Source: UKL13-2 sp031431435
GTDB lineage: Bacteria; Pseudomonadota; Gammaproteobacteria; Burkholderiales; Usitatibacteraceae
Assembly: GCA_031431435.1 (NCBI GenBank)
Contig: JANPDI010000199.1
Coordinates: 1 to 64,000, forward strand
Length of the DNA stretch: 64,000 nucleotides
Direction: 5' to 3'
Part shown: positions 17,292 through 25,923 of the stretch, in pieces
Layout of the letters: each line of letters opens with the position of its first letter
Numbering within the stretch: position 1 is the first letter of the stretch
The notes under the pieces: generated by a model
What the model was told of the DNA's origin: nothing
Databases searched by the model: none
The model's input: only the letters and a program-made list of their open reading frames with translations
Made by a program: the position numbers and the translations under genes

Positions 17292-19244
17292 TTATTGCCG
17301 CAAGTGCTTGACGTTTGATTCGCCAGTGCCGGCCAACGGCGCGTCCTTGCCACCGGCAGGTTGACGTTGGGTGCCTTCTGCAACGGGTTGTTTGGTTCGG
17401 TGCTCCTTGGCGCCGGGTGATTCGGATGGCGTCTGTCCCTGACGCGTGCCGTGCTCGCCCCGCTCTTTTGTTCGCACCGGGCCCTCAACATATTGTTCGT
17501 TCGGGCGCTGGGGCCGTGCGGATCGTTGACGGTCCGCAGGTGCAACGGACTCGCCCGGTGCCACCGCCGCGCCGTTGGGCGGGCCTGCTGGCGCAGGCGG
17601 GGCCGCAACCGGCCGGGGTTTGACCGGTCGGACAAATGGCGGTGGCGTGTTTGTTTCCTGTTGTTGCGCCGGCGCCGGCACCAACTGCGCCGGTTTCAAA
17701 TTGGCATGACGCGGTTGTGGTGCCTCCCCGGGCAGGGCCGTTTGACGATCAGAATCCAGCGTGGAAGAAAGCCCTGTGTTGCGGGCGCCCCCTGGTGTGT
17801 CGGGCAATACCGAACGCCGCGGCCGCTCGCCGCCGTTTTCCACCGGGAACGGGGCGGGAACCATTGCCGGCTTATTCCGAACCGGTTGATTGATGACCGG
17901 TGCGCCGGGTGGGGTGAGCGTTGCCGTCGTCTGCGTGGTGTCAATTGCCGGCTTGGTCATTCGGCCATGGCCGGTGTCGATGCGTGCCGTGCGCCAAACC
18001 GCCTCGCCATTGACCATCACGTTGTTGCCAACAACGGTGCTTCCGCGCTCCTGATTGGCAAATCGCGCCGGCCGGTTGATGACGGTCACATTGTTGGTGA
18101 TGTTATTGATATTGCGAATGTAGGTGGTATTGCCGGTGTATTGGGGAATGTAGTGTTCGCGGGGTGCAAGCGGAAACCAGCCGATTGCGCCACGGCCAGT
18201 GGAAATTGAAATATTCAAATTGCCGTGCCCGTGCCAGCCAACCAGCGCTGGCGCATAGACCGGGCGATGGCGGTAGACGCCCGGCCACCAATACCAGCGG
18301 GTATGGCGCTGGACCCAGCGACCATAATGGAATGGTGCAAAGCCCCACGGCGCTTCATCGATCCATGTCCAGCCCCACGGTTGCACATGCGCCCACGAGC
18401 CGTACCGGTAAGGCGCCCAACCCGCCACCACCACCCGCGGCGTCCAAAGACGGCCGTACTCTCCATCCTCAACCCAATTGCCAAACGTATCAAGATCCTC
18501 GTAACCGGTCATGTGCGGCGATACTTGGCGCTCGCGCGAATAACGCTGGTGCGTTTCGTCCCAACGACTGTCACGGGCCTCCGCCCAGCGATCTAGCGGC
18601 GACTCGCTGGCTGCGCCGAATAGGTATGAGGCGGCATCATTGGCAACACGAACGGTGAGCGACTTGCCGTTTTCAACATCAAGCATCGCGCCACGCCGGT
18701 CATACCGGGCAGACCCGGTAAATACCATTACATTGGTTTCCGCGCCGTCCGGCGACACGTCTATCCGGTAGCGCCCGTCTGCCCGCAATAACACCGGCCC
18801 CTGATTGGTTTCGACCCGAAACGTATCACCGCCGGTTTCGCCAGGCTCCAAGCCGGCAGGGGAGGAACGCAGGCGGACGTTGACGGTGCCGCGCTGCAAA
18901 AAAAGCTGCGTGGCGTTGTCATCGACAACAGCGAAGTCAAGCACCGTATCACGCTCAATTCTGAGTGCCGTTGCGCCGATCCGCACTTCTGCACGCCCCG
19001 CGCCGTTGGTCCAGATGGAGTTCTTGCCGGTAACGGGAAAATTCAGGCGTGCCGGCTGCCAGCCCTCGGCCCGGTCGGCATAAAACGACACGTCGCCTTG
19101 CAAATATCCAATTCGACCAATACGGGCCGGGGGGTCTGCGAACACGGACGCGGCCGATAACACTCCCCCGACAAATAATGCTGTGGTGCAACAAAATAGG
19201 CGCATCGTATGGTCAAACGGTCGACGAAAATGGGTTGCGCGCAT
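17292..19244 (-). CDS. Exported FecR/DUF6600-like protein with a proline-rich C-terminus
   Basis: 650 residues from the ATG at 19244, which has GAGGG upstream; an ATG at 19205 is the alternative. The sequence opens with a signal peptide that ends near SAASVFADPPARIG. Residues ~45-190 look like a FecR-type beta domain (RIGYLQGDVSFY, WTNGAGRAEVRIGATALRIE). Residues ~230-400 are rich in Trp, Tyr, Gly and Pro (DTFGNWVEDGEYGRLWTP, WGWTWIDEAPWGFAPFHYG), characteristic of DUF6600-type proteins. The last ~230 residues are low complexity and rich in Pro, Gln, Arg and Ala. It is probably periplasmic or outer-membrane associated. The function is unknown. Transcribed away from the large coiled-coil gene; see the hairpin at 19327. 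Confidence 0.75.
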   Translation of the reverse strand: MRATHFRRPFDHTMRLFCCTTALFVGGVLSAASVFADPPARIGRIGYLQGDVSFYADRAEGWQPARLNFPVTGKNSIWTNGAGRAEVRIGATALRIERDTVLDFAVVDDNATQLFLQRGTVNVRLRSSPAGLEPGETGGDTFRVETNQGPVLLRADGRYRIDVSPDGAETNVMVFTGSARYDRRGAMLDVENGKSLTVRVANDAASYLFGAASESPLDRWAEARDSRWDETHQRYSRERQVSPHMTGYEDLDTFGNWVEDGEYGRLWTPRVVVAGWAPYRYGSWAHVQPWGWTWIDEAPWGFAPFHYGRWVQRHTRWYWWPGVYRHRPVYAPALVGWHGHGNLNISISTGRGAIGWFPLAPREHYIPQYTGNTTYIRNINNITNNVTVINRPARFANQERGSTVVGNNVMVNGEAVWRTARIDTGHGRMTKPAIDTTQTTATLTPPGAPVINQPVRNKPAMVPAPFPVENGGERPRRSVLPDTPGGARNTGLSSTLDSDRQTALPGEAPQPRHANLKPAQLVPAPAQQQETNTPPPFVRPVKPRPVAAPPAPAGPPNGAAVAPGESVAPADRQRSARPQRPNEQYVEGPVRTKERGEHGTRQGQTPSESPGAKEHRTKQPVAEGTQRQPAGGKDAPLAGTGESNVKHLRQ

Positions 19245-19607
19245 ATTGCCCTCAATGGCCGGGGTGGATGATTTGTCAAACAAGAAACGATTGTTTGCAA
19301 ATACTGTTGACAGCAATGGAAAAAAGTCTGTCGCGGACAAGTGACTTTGTCCGCGACAGAAAAATTGACCACGCCGCCGCCCGATCATTCTCTAGTAGGC
19401 ACTTGCTACGATTCGTGCGAATATTACGGCTGCATTATTGCGGGCCGCAATGCCGGATAATTTAAGAATGCTTTGTCGCCCATCGACGACGCCTGGGTCT
19501 GATTGAAGAGCCGGCCTATGGCGCGACGTAAAGTTGTCGGTCGCAAAATGAAACGAATGAACGCATGCCTTGATGATTTAATTTGACGAGCACTATCCGG
19601 AAAGCGC
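19245..19607. other. Intergenic region between divergent DUF6600 and coiled-coil genes
   Basis: 363 bp. Apart from the long hairpin at 19327-19360 I see no gene. An open frame runs back into it from the DUF6600 gene, but it is interrupted by the hairpin, and the start at 19244 is better supported. The promoters of both flanking genes must lie here; none is a clear match to consensus. Confidence 0.5.
19327..19360 (-). terminator. Long perfect hairpin followed by a T-run on the minus strand
   Basis: A 14-bp perfect inverted repeat, TCTGTCGCGGACAA and its complement, with a 6-base loop. Read on the minus strand it is followed by CTTTTT, so it has the form of a rho-independent terminator. It lies 83 bases ahead of the DUF6600 start, in the leader of that gene, with no minus-strand gene before it. 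It could be an attenuator, an operator or a stray terminator. The form is clear, the role is not. Confidence 0.6.
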
Positions 19608-22600
19608 ATGGACGCAAAGACTGTCTTTACCAAAACCGCGAAGGGCGTAACACAGGTCAATCAAAAGACCCAGTCGTTGTCGCGTTTGCCAACCAAGGTG
19701 CTGAAGGCCATTGATGGCAAGTCATCGATTGCCGTTCTGTCGGATAAGGTTGACCTCGCGATTCCGGCGCTAGAAAAAGAGCTGGCTCAGCTCAAAAAAG
19801 ACGGATACATAAAGGTTTTTGAAGTCCGCCAGGAAGAACCGATTTCAGCGTTTGGCGGAGATGAAGACGACTTTGACTTTACCGCCCCGGCCAAGATGGC
19901 GGCTGGGCTCAATCAGCCGGTCGCCGCGTTTGGCCCCTCCAAATATCGCACCGGCCTGAACGATCAGGTCGAGAGTGCCACGCCAAAGCCGGTCGTTGAC
20001 GAAGCGGCGCAGATTGCCGCACAGATTGCGGCACGCAAAAAGCAGGAAGAAGAAGCAAGCGTCGCCGCTGCGGCGCTTGCGGCGGCAAAACATGCGGCAC
20101 ATGAGGCGCAGCTTGCAGCACGCGCGCGCGCCGAACGCGAGGCGCAGATACGGGCACGACTGGAAGTCGAGGCGAGGGCGCGCAAGGATGCCGAGGCACG
20201 CGCGATCGAGGAGGCAAAACGCGCTGAAATTGCCGCGTCACAATCGCGTACCGCGCTCGAGCAAAAGATTGCTGAAGAGGCTAAAAAGCGTTCCGAACTG
20301 GCGGCTTCACACGAGCGCCTGACGCAGGAACAACAAGCGCAAGGGGCGGCGGCACAACGTGCACTTGGTGAAGCGCGCGCCAAGGCCGAAACCGAGGCGC
20401 GGGCATTTGCGGCAGCACGCGCCAAGATCGAAATTGAAACCAAGGCGCTGGCCGAAGCGCGTGCACAGGCCGAGGTCGCCGCCAAGCGCCAAGAGGAAGA
20501 GCTGGCCACGGCGCAGCGCGAATTGCGTACGCAGCTGAAAGCGGAGATCGAGGCAAAAATTCGTGCCGAAATGGACGAATTGCTGAAGTCCGATATCGAG
20601 GAGAGTGCGCGCCCCGAGGTTGAAGCGGCGATCCGCGCCGAGGCGCGTGACGAGGCACGCCGGCAGTTGGAAGAGCAACTGGCCGATGAACGTATTTCCC
20701 TGGCAAAAATCGAGTCTGAAGCCAGAAAGGGCGCTGAAGTCGACGCCAAACGCATGCTTGCCGAGCAGGAAACACGGCTGCGCGCGGAAATGGAATCACG
20801 CCTTGAGGAAATTGTTGCGGAAAAAGCGAAAGTCGAAATCGAGGCACGCAAGATGGCCGAGGCGCAGGCCGAGGCCGCCTCAAAGTCGGCGGCCGAGCTT
20901 GTGTCCCGCCTGAAACGCGAAGAAGCGGCCAGACGCATCGCTGAAGAGGAGGCGCAGGCACAGCGCCAACGCGATGAAACCGAGCGGCAGCGCCTTGAGA
21001 CCATCGCCCGTGACGAAGCAGTGGCGCGGGCGCGGGCGGATGCGGAGGCCAGGGCGGCGGCAGCGGCGGCGGCGGCAATGAGTGAGCGGCTGCGGGTCGA
21101 GGCCGAGGCGCGCGCACAATCAGAGGCCGCCGCCGAGGAGCGTCGCATGGCGGAAGAGTTACGCAGCGCGAGGCTGGAAAAACGCGCGGTTGAAGAGGCT
21201 GAGGCACGCCAAAAGACAGAAGCCGAGATGCAGGACAAGTTGATGGTCGAAAAGCAGGCGCGTATCGAGGCGCAGGCCAAGGCGTTGCTTGAAGCCGAAA
21301 TGCGGGAACAAGCGCAACGCGAATCCAATGTTGAGTTGGAGTCCGCACGGCGTGGTCGCGAGGAGGCGGAGGATAAGGCGCGGCGCGAAACCAAGGCTCG
21401 CGAAATTGCGTCGCAAGCCGTTGCGCGGCAGGTGGCGGAAAAAGAGAAGTTGGTTGAGCTGGCCGAGCAAAGAATTGCCGAAGAGCGCGAAGGACGTGAA
21501 CGCGCGGAAGCGAAGGCGTATGCCGACGAACGTGCCGAGGAGGCGCAGCGTCAGGCGCAGGTGGCACGACTGCGTGAGCTGTCCGAACAGGCTGCGCAGG
21601 CAAAATATGAAGAAGTCGAAGTCGTCGACGGCAAACGCCAGCGGCCCAAACACCGCAAGCCGGCACATGTTGGCCGATGGATCGTTGTTGGCATTTTTGG
21701 CCTGATTGCCGGCGGCCTGCTGGCGCTGCATGTCGTCCCACTTAATGCCGTCAATTCCCGAATGGAAAAAGCATTGTCGGAATGGCTGCACGACGACGTA
21801 TCGTCCGCCGGTCTTCGATTGTCATTGTTTCCAAAGCCGCATGTGAAGATCGACCAACTGGCGCTTGGCAAAGTGCTTGACGCCAAGGCTGCCAGCGGCA
21901 AGGTAATAATGGACATCACCGCAATTTTCGGCGACAAATTTGTCATCGAATCGATGGAGCTGAATGACATCACCATTTCCGCCGAAGCGTTGCCGCGTGC
22001 GCTCAAATGGGCCAACGCCGAGGGACGTGGAACCTCCATCGAGATTGGGAAAATTATTTTGCGCAATGTCAAAATCGATGTGAAGGGTGTTGCGTTGGAA
22101 GTATTTGACGGGGAAATCGTTTTCAACCGCAAAGGCGAGATTATTCGCGGTAGCGCCCGGACACGCGATGGAAAGTGGGCGTTGGATCTTTCGCCCGACA
22201 AGACAAATCCACCCGTCGAAGGCGCGCCCTTGCCATGGGTGGTTGATTTTTCCGCGCGAAACTGGACGCCGCCGATCGGCACACAAATATCGCTGGCCTC
22301 GTTGACCGCCAAAGGATCCTGGGCTGGTGACGATATTATTTTCACCGGCGTCGAGGCCAAGTTGCTCGAAGGTTCCGGTAAGGGGGACCTGCGCGTCAAC
22401 CTGCGCAACGGAATTGTTATGCAGTCGGAGTTCATCCTCGAACGCATCAAAACCGATGAGTTGATCGGATCATTTACGCGCGATATTTCAATTACCGGAC
22501 GCGCCGAGGCCAGCCTTGCGGTTGCGGCGTCGGCGGCTTCCGTTGGCGCGTTGCTTGATTCACCAACCATAAACGGCACATTTGTTTTGCGTGAAGGCAC

Positions 22601-22892
22601 CATGTCAAACGTCGATCTGGTCCAGGCGATGCGGACTCCCGGCAGTGTCGGCGGGCAGACAAAGTTCACCGAAATCGCCGGCAAGGTGCGCGTAAGCGAT
22701 AGTATTGTGCGCTATGAGTCGATCCGGATGACGGGCGGTGTGCTGCTGGCCAATGGAAATATCAACGTCAGCTTCGGCAAAGGCGCCATTTCCGGCAGCG
22801 TGAATGCGGAAATCCGGTCAAAAGTCGTGCAGGATCGTGCCGCATTTGTCATCAGCGGTTCGGTTGCGCGTCCGGGCCTGAAGCGTAATTAA
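19608..22892 (+). CDS. Large coiled-coil protein with a transmembrane helix and AsmA-like C-terminal domain
   Basis: 1094 residues. Parts in order: a winged-helix-like N-terminal domain (about residues 20-75: LSRLPTKVLKAIDGKSSIAVL, LEKELAQLKKDGYIKVFE); an acidic linker (FGGDEDDFDF); an unusually long charged coiled coil (about 130-668) rich in Ala, Glu, Arg and Lys; a basic stretch (GKRQRPKHRKPAH); one transmembrane helix (about 690-710, WIVVGIFGLIAGGLLAL); and a C-terminal ~380 residues with the look of an AsmA_2 domain (LFPKPHVKIDQLALGK; LREGTMSNVDLVQAM; RYESIRMTGG; LLANGNINVSFGKGAIS). Topology is predicted as cytoplasmic N-terminus and coil, periplasmic AsmA part. AsmA-like proteins are linked to lipid transport or outer membrane assembly; any such role here is inference. 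Confidence 0.8.
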   Translation: MDAKTVFTKTAKGVTQVNQKTQSLSRLPTKVLKAIDGKSSIAVLSDKVDLAIPALEKELAQLKKDGYIKVFEVRQEEPISAFGGDEDDFDFTAPAKMAAGLNQPVAAFGPSKYRTGLNDQVESATPKPVVDEAAQIAAQIAARKKQEEEASVAAAALAAAKHAAHEAQLAARARAEREAQIRARLEVEARARKDAEARAIEEAKRAEIAASQSRTALEQKIAEEAKKRSELAASHERLTQEQQAQGAAAQRALGEARAKAETEARAFAAARAKIEIETKALAEARAQAEVAAKRQEEELATAQRELRTQLKAEIEAKIRAEMDELLKSDIEESARPEVEAAIRAEARDEARRQLEEQLADERISLAKIESEARKGAEVDAKRMLAEQETRLRAEMESRLEEIVAEKAKVEIEARKMAEAQAEAASKSAAELVSRLKREEAARRIAEEEAQAQRQRDETERQRLETIARDEAVARARADAEARAAAAAAAAMSERLRVEAEARAQSEAAAEERRMAEELRSARLEKRAVEEAEARQKTEAEMQDKLMVEKQARIEAQAKALLEAEMREQAQRESNVELESARRGREEAEDKARRETKAREIASQAVARQVAEKEKLVELAEQRIAEEREGRERAEAKAYADERAEEAQRQAQVARLRELSEQAAQAKYEEVEVVDGKRQRPKHRKPAHVGRWIVVGIFGLIAGGLLALHVVPLNAVNSRMEKALSEWLHDDVSSAGLRLSLFPKPHVKIDQLALGKVLDAKAASGKVIMDITAIFGDKFVIESMELNDITISAEALPRALKWANAEGRGTSIEIGKIILRNVKIDVKGVALEVFDGEIVFNRKGEIIRGSARTRDGKWALDLSPDKTNPPVEGAPLPWVVDFSARNWTPPIGTQISLASLTAKGSWAGDDIIFTGVEAKLLEGSGKGDLRVNLRNGIVMQSEFILERIKTDELIGSFTRDISITGRAEASLAVAASAASVGALLDSPTINGTFVLREGTMSNVDLVQAMRTPGSVGGQTKFTEIAGKVRVSDSIVRYESIRMTGGVLLANGNINVSFGKGAISGSVNAEIRSKVVQDRAAFVISGSVARPGLKRN

Positions 22893-23026
22893 ACAATTTC
22901 AATGTTGTTCTTAAATCAACCGGTCGTATCGCTATCCGGTTGGAATGTCGGCGCATTCGGCCTGTTTTGGCCGTGGTTTTCCACTGTGCCCATTGAATTT
23001 ACAGAATTCGCCCATAAAATAGATTG

Positions 23027-24883
23027 GTGAACAGCAGCCAATCCACCACAACCGCGCCAGGACTCGCTGCTGAGCCGCCTTCGACGGCAGCAAATGTACC
23101 GGCAACCGATTCCACCGCGGACAACAAGCGCAGCCTAAAAAAACTGGCGTCATTGTTGCGCTTCATTGCGCCGTATAAATGGCGCTTTGCCGTGGCAATG
23201 ATGGCGCTTGCGACGGCCGCCTCAACCGTGCTGGTGATTGGTCAGGGCTTGAAGCACGTTATCGACCAGGGATTTTCTGCGCAGAATGCGGCCACCCTTG
23301 ACGCCACCCTGTTTGCGCTGCTCGGCATGTTGCTGGTATTGGGCGCGTCAACCTACGTCCGTTATTATTTGATGACGTGGATCGGCCAGCGGTTTGTGGC
23401 GGATATACGGCGTGCGGTGTTTGATCATATCCTGACGCTCTCACCTAGCTTTTACGAAAAAACGCGTACCGGTGAGGTGATTTCGCGATTGACCAACGAC
23501 ACCGCCGCCGTTGAAAACGTCGTGGGCGGTGTTTTTTCGTTTGCGCTGCGGAACTTGGTGCTGCTGATCGGCGGGTTGGTGATGATGTTTGTCACCAGCA
23601 TCAAACTGTCGTTGCTGGTGGTGTGTGTGATCCCGCTGGCAATGGCGCCGATCGTCATATTGGGACGCAGGGTGCGCAAATTATCACGACAGGCGACAGA
23701 TCGTGTTGCCGACGCGAGTGCACATATCGACGAGACGCTGCACGAAGTCCGAACGGTACAAGCCTACGCACACGAACCGGTTGACCGCGAAGTATTTGGG
23801 CGGTTTGCCGAGGCGATCTTCCAGGTTGGCGCGACCAAGGCGCGTATCCAGGGCGCGCTGATTGCGGCGGTCATCGTGCTCGCCTTTGGCGCCATCGGCG
23901 TCATTTTGTGGGTTGGCGGTCGGGATGTTATCGCCGGTGCGATCACACCCGGCGCGTTGTCGGCATTTGTGTTTTACGCCATCATTGTGGCGAACGCCAG
24001 CGCCGCGGTCTCGGAAATGTATGGTGAGTTGATGCGCGCAGCCGGTTCATCGGAACGTCTGAGCGAGTTGCTCGAAACAAGGCCGGATGTCGCCAACCCG
24101 GTCAATCCGGCGAGTTTCCCAGGCAGCGCTGCGAAGGCCGGACGCATTGTCATTGACCACCTGACGTTTCACTATCCGTCCCGCCCGGATGTCGCGGCAA
24201 TTACTGATTTTTCCTGTGAAATCGAATCCGGTGAAGTCGTGGCGCTGGTGGGGCCGAGCGGTGCGGGTAAAACAACGGTGTTCCAATTATTGCTGCGGTT
24301 CTATGATCCCTCCGCGGGTCAGATACGAATTGACGGTGTCGATATCAAAGCGGCCACTTTGCGCGACGTTCGAACCCGCATCGCACTGGTCAGCCAGGAT
24401 CCGGTTATTTTTGCCGCGAGTGTCGCTGATAATGTCCGTTACGGTCGTTTGGATGCGAGTGATGCCGACGTGCGTGCGGCATGCGAAGCCGCCTACGCAC
24501 TTGAATTTATTGCGGCGCTGCCAGATGGACTCGCGACCAATCTGGGTGAGCGCGGGGTAAAACTATCCGGCGGACAACGCCAGCGCATTGCCATTGCACG
24601 GGCGTTTCTGGCAGATCGATCGATTTTGCTGCTCGATGAAGCAACCTCTGCGCTGGATGCGGAGTCCGAGCGCATGGTGCAACTGGCCATGGAGCGTCTC
24701 ATGGTTGGTCGCACCACACTGATCATTGCGCACCGTCTGGCAACCGTCAAATCCGCAAACCGGATCATTGTCATGGCGCGCGGGCAGATTGTCAGCATTG
24801 GCACCCATGATTCCCTGGTCGCCGATGGCGGCCTTTATGCACGGCTCGCGGCGTTACAGTTTTCCAACGGTAGCGCGGGCTGA
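23027..24883 (+). CDS. ABC exporter, permease fused to ATPase (MsbA/ABCB type)
   Basis: About 618 residues; the start is GTG at 23027 or TTG at 23024, with no strong ribosome-binding site. The N-terminal ~330 residues hold six membrane helices of a type IV exporter (FAVAMMALATAASTVLVIGQGL is the first), and the C-terminal ATPase has Walker A GPSGAGKTT, signature LSGGQRQRIAIARAF, Walker B ILLLDEATSALD and the H-loop IIAHRLATV. It would work as a homodimer exporting a lipid, drug or peptide from the inner membrane. The substrate cannot be assigned. It follows the AsmA-like gene by 134 bases and may be co-expressed with it. Confidence 0.9.
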   Translation: MNSSQSTTTAPGLAAEPPSTAANVPATDSTADNKRSLKKLASLLRFIAPYKWRFAVAMMALATAASTVLVIGQGLKHVIDQGFSAQNAATLDATLFALLGMLLVLGASTYVRYYLMTWIGQRFVADIRRAVFDHILTLSPSFYEKTRTGEVISRLTNDTAAVENVVGGVFSFALRNLVLLIGGLVMMFVTSIKLSLLVVCVIPLAMAPIVILGRRVRKLSRQATDRVADASAHIDETLHEVRTVQAYAHEPVDREVFGRFAEAIFQVGATKARIQGALIAAVIVLAFGAIGVILWVGGRDVIAGAITPGALSAFVFYAIIVANASAAVSEMYGELMRAAGSSERLSELLETRPDVANPVNPASFPGSAAKAGRIVIDHLTFHYPSRPDVAAITDFSCEIESGEVVALVGPSGAGKTTVFQLLLRFYDPSAGQIRIDGVDIKAATLRDVRTRIALVSQDPVIFAASVADNVRYGRLDASDADVRAACEAAYALEFIAALPDGLATNLGERGVKLSGGQRQRIAIARAFLADRSILLLDEATSALDAESERMVQLAMERLMVGRTTLIIAHRLATVKSANRIIVMARGQIVSIGTHDSLVADGGLYARLAALQFSNGSAG

Positions 24884-24931
24884 AACACTTATATCCGAAA
24901 CGCGGCAGTTTCGCTGTGTTGGTCGGCTAAA

Positions 24932-25759
24932 ATGAGACCTATGGCTGATGAAATTGCACCCCCAAACCCGACGGTTGTGACCAACAAGCCGGGCGTATCA
25001 CCAAAAATTACCGAGGCGCCGATCCTATGGCGACATCAGTGGAACGACCATTTGCTGTCGATCCGCATCAAACGTGACGCCGATTATCATTTTGTTTCCG
25101 GACAGTTTGCACGCATTGGTCTCGTTGAAGAGAGTGGTGAGCGTATCTGGCGCGCCTATTCAATTGTGTCCGGGCCGGATGAGGCGTTCCTTGAGTTTTT
25201 TCTGGTGGTTCTGCCCGGCGGGAAATTTTCAGCGCGTGTTGCAATGCTTGCTGTCGGACAGCCGTTGTTGCTCGAAAAGCCGGCGCAGGGATTCCTGACG
25301 CTAGACCGCTTTCGCGACGGCCATGACCTGTGGCTGATCGGCACCGGCACCGGGCTCGCCCCTTACATTTCGATGCTGCGGACGGCATCGACGTGGAGAC
25401 GGTTTGAAAACATTGTGGTCGCGTTGTCAGTGCGCCAGGCGCGTGACCTCGCCTATATCGACGAAATTGAATTGCTGGCGGCGAATCACCAAAAGGACGG
25501 GGCCAAACTACACTTTGTAAAGTCACTCACGCGTGACGATAACGTTGACGGTGCGCTGCATGGGCGCCTCACCACGCTGACCGAATCAGGCAGCCTCGAG
25601 CGAAGTGCCGGCCTTGTGTTTGATCCAGACCGGTCCCGCTTCATGCTTTGCGGAAATCCGGAAATGGTCGAGGCAATGCGGACGATTCTGAAAGCACGCG
25701 GGTTCTTGATGAACCGGCGCATGACGCCGGGCCATATCATCGTCGAAAATTACTGGTAA
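24932..25759 (+). CDS. fpr: Ferredoxin-NADP+ reductase
   Basis: 275 residues (ATG at 24932, or 24941). FAD-binding motif RAYSIVSGP, NADP-binding GTGTGLAPYISMLR near residue 140, LCGNPEMVEAMR near 230, and an aromatic C-terminal end ENYW as in bacterial Fpr enzymes. It shuttles electrons between NADPH and ferredoxin or flavodoxin in the cytoplasm and is often part of an oxidative stress response. It lies 48 bases after the ABC exporter gene. The residues before about 35 look like a short non-conserved tail. Confidence 0.9.
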   Translation: MRPMADEIAPPNPTVVTNKPGVSPKITEAPILWRHQWNDHLLSIRIKRDADYHFVSGQFARIGLVEESGERIWRAYSIVSGPDEAFLEFFLVVLPGGKFSARVAMLAVGQPLLLEKPAQGFLTLDRFRDGHDLWLIGTGTGLAPYISMLRTASTWRRFENIVVALSVRQARDLAYIDEIELLAANHQKDGAKLHFVKSLTRDDNVDGALHGRLTTLTESGSLERSAGLVFDPDRSRFMLCGNPEMVEAMRTILKARGFLMNRRMTPGHIIVENYW

Positions 25760-25923
25760 GGTCGTCCCCCACAACGCCGCGCGCCGACACGATGCAAATG
25801 ATCGGGCGCTGTCGTTGGCTGTCGCATCGTGGCGACGGTTACGCGGACAATTCCAATTGTGTGGAACACAACAGCGCCATCTCGTGTTAGCGTTTGCACT
25901 GTTTTTCACAAAGGCTGCCCACT

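Noticed and set aside
17451..18209. 252-residue plus-strand open frame opposite the DUF6600 gene
   Set aside because: Arg/Cys/Gly-rich composition, no recognisable family, and the minus-strand frame has a signal peptide and known domain features.
19964..21741. Two long minus-strand open frames (476 and 486 residues) opposite the coiled-coil gene
   Set aside because: Both are low complexity (Ser/Ala/Arg or Pro/Ala/Arg) and arise as the mirror of the GCG/GAG-rich coil codons. No starts with ribosome-binding sites, no domains.
22917..22942. CAACCGG/CCGGTTG inverted repeat after the AsmA-like gene
   Set aside because: Only 7 bp, long loop and no T-run; not reliable as a terminator.
25847..25860. 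Short palindrome ACAATT-CC-AATTGT before the S9 peptidase gene
   Set aside because: Possible operator, but too short and AT-rich to claim without other copies.
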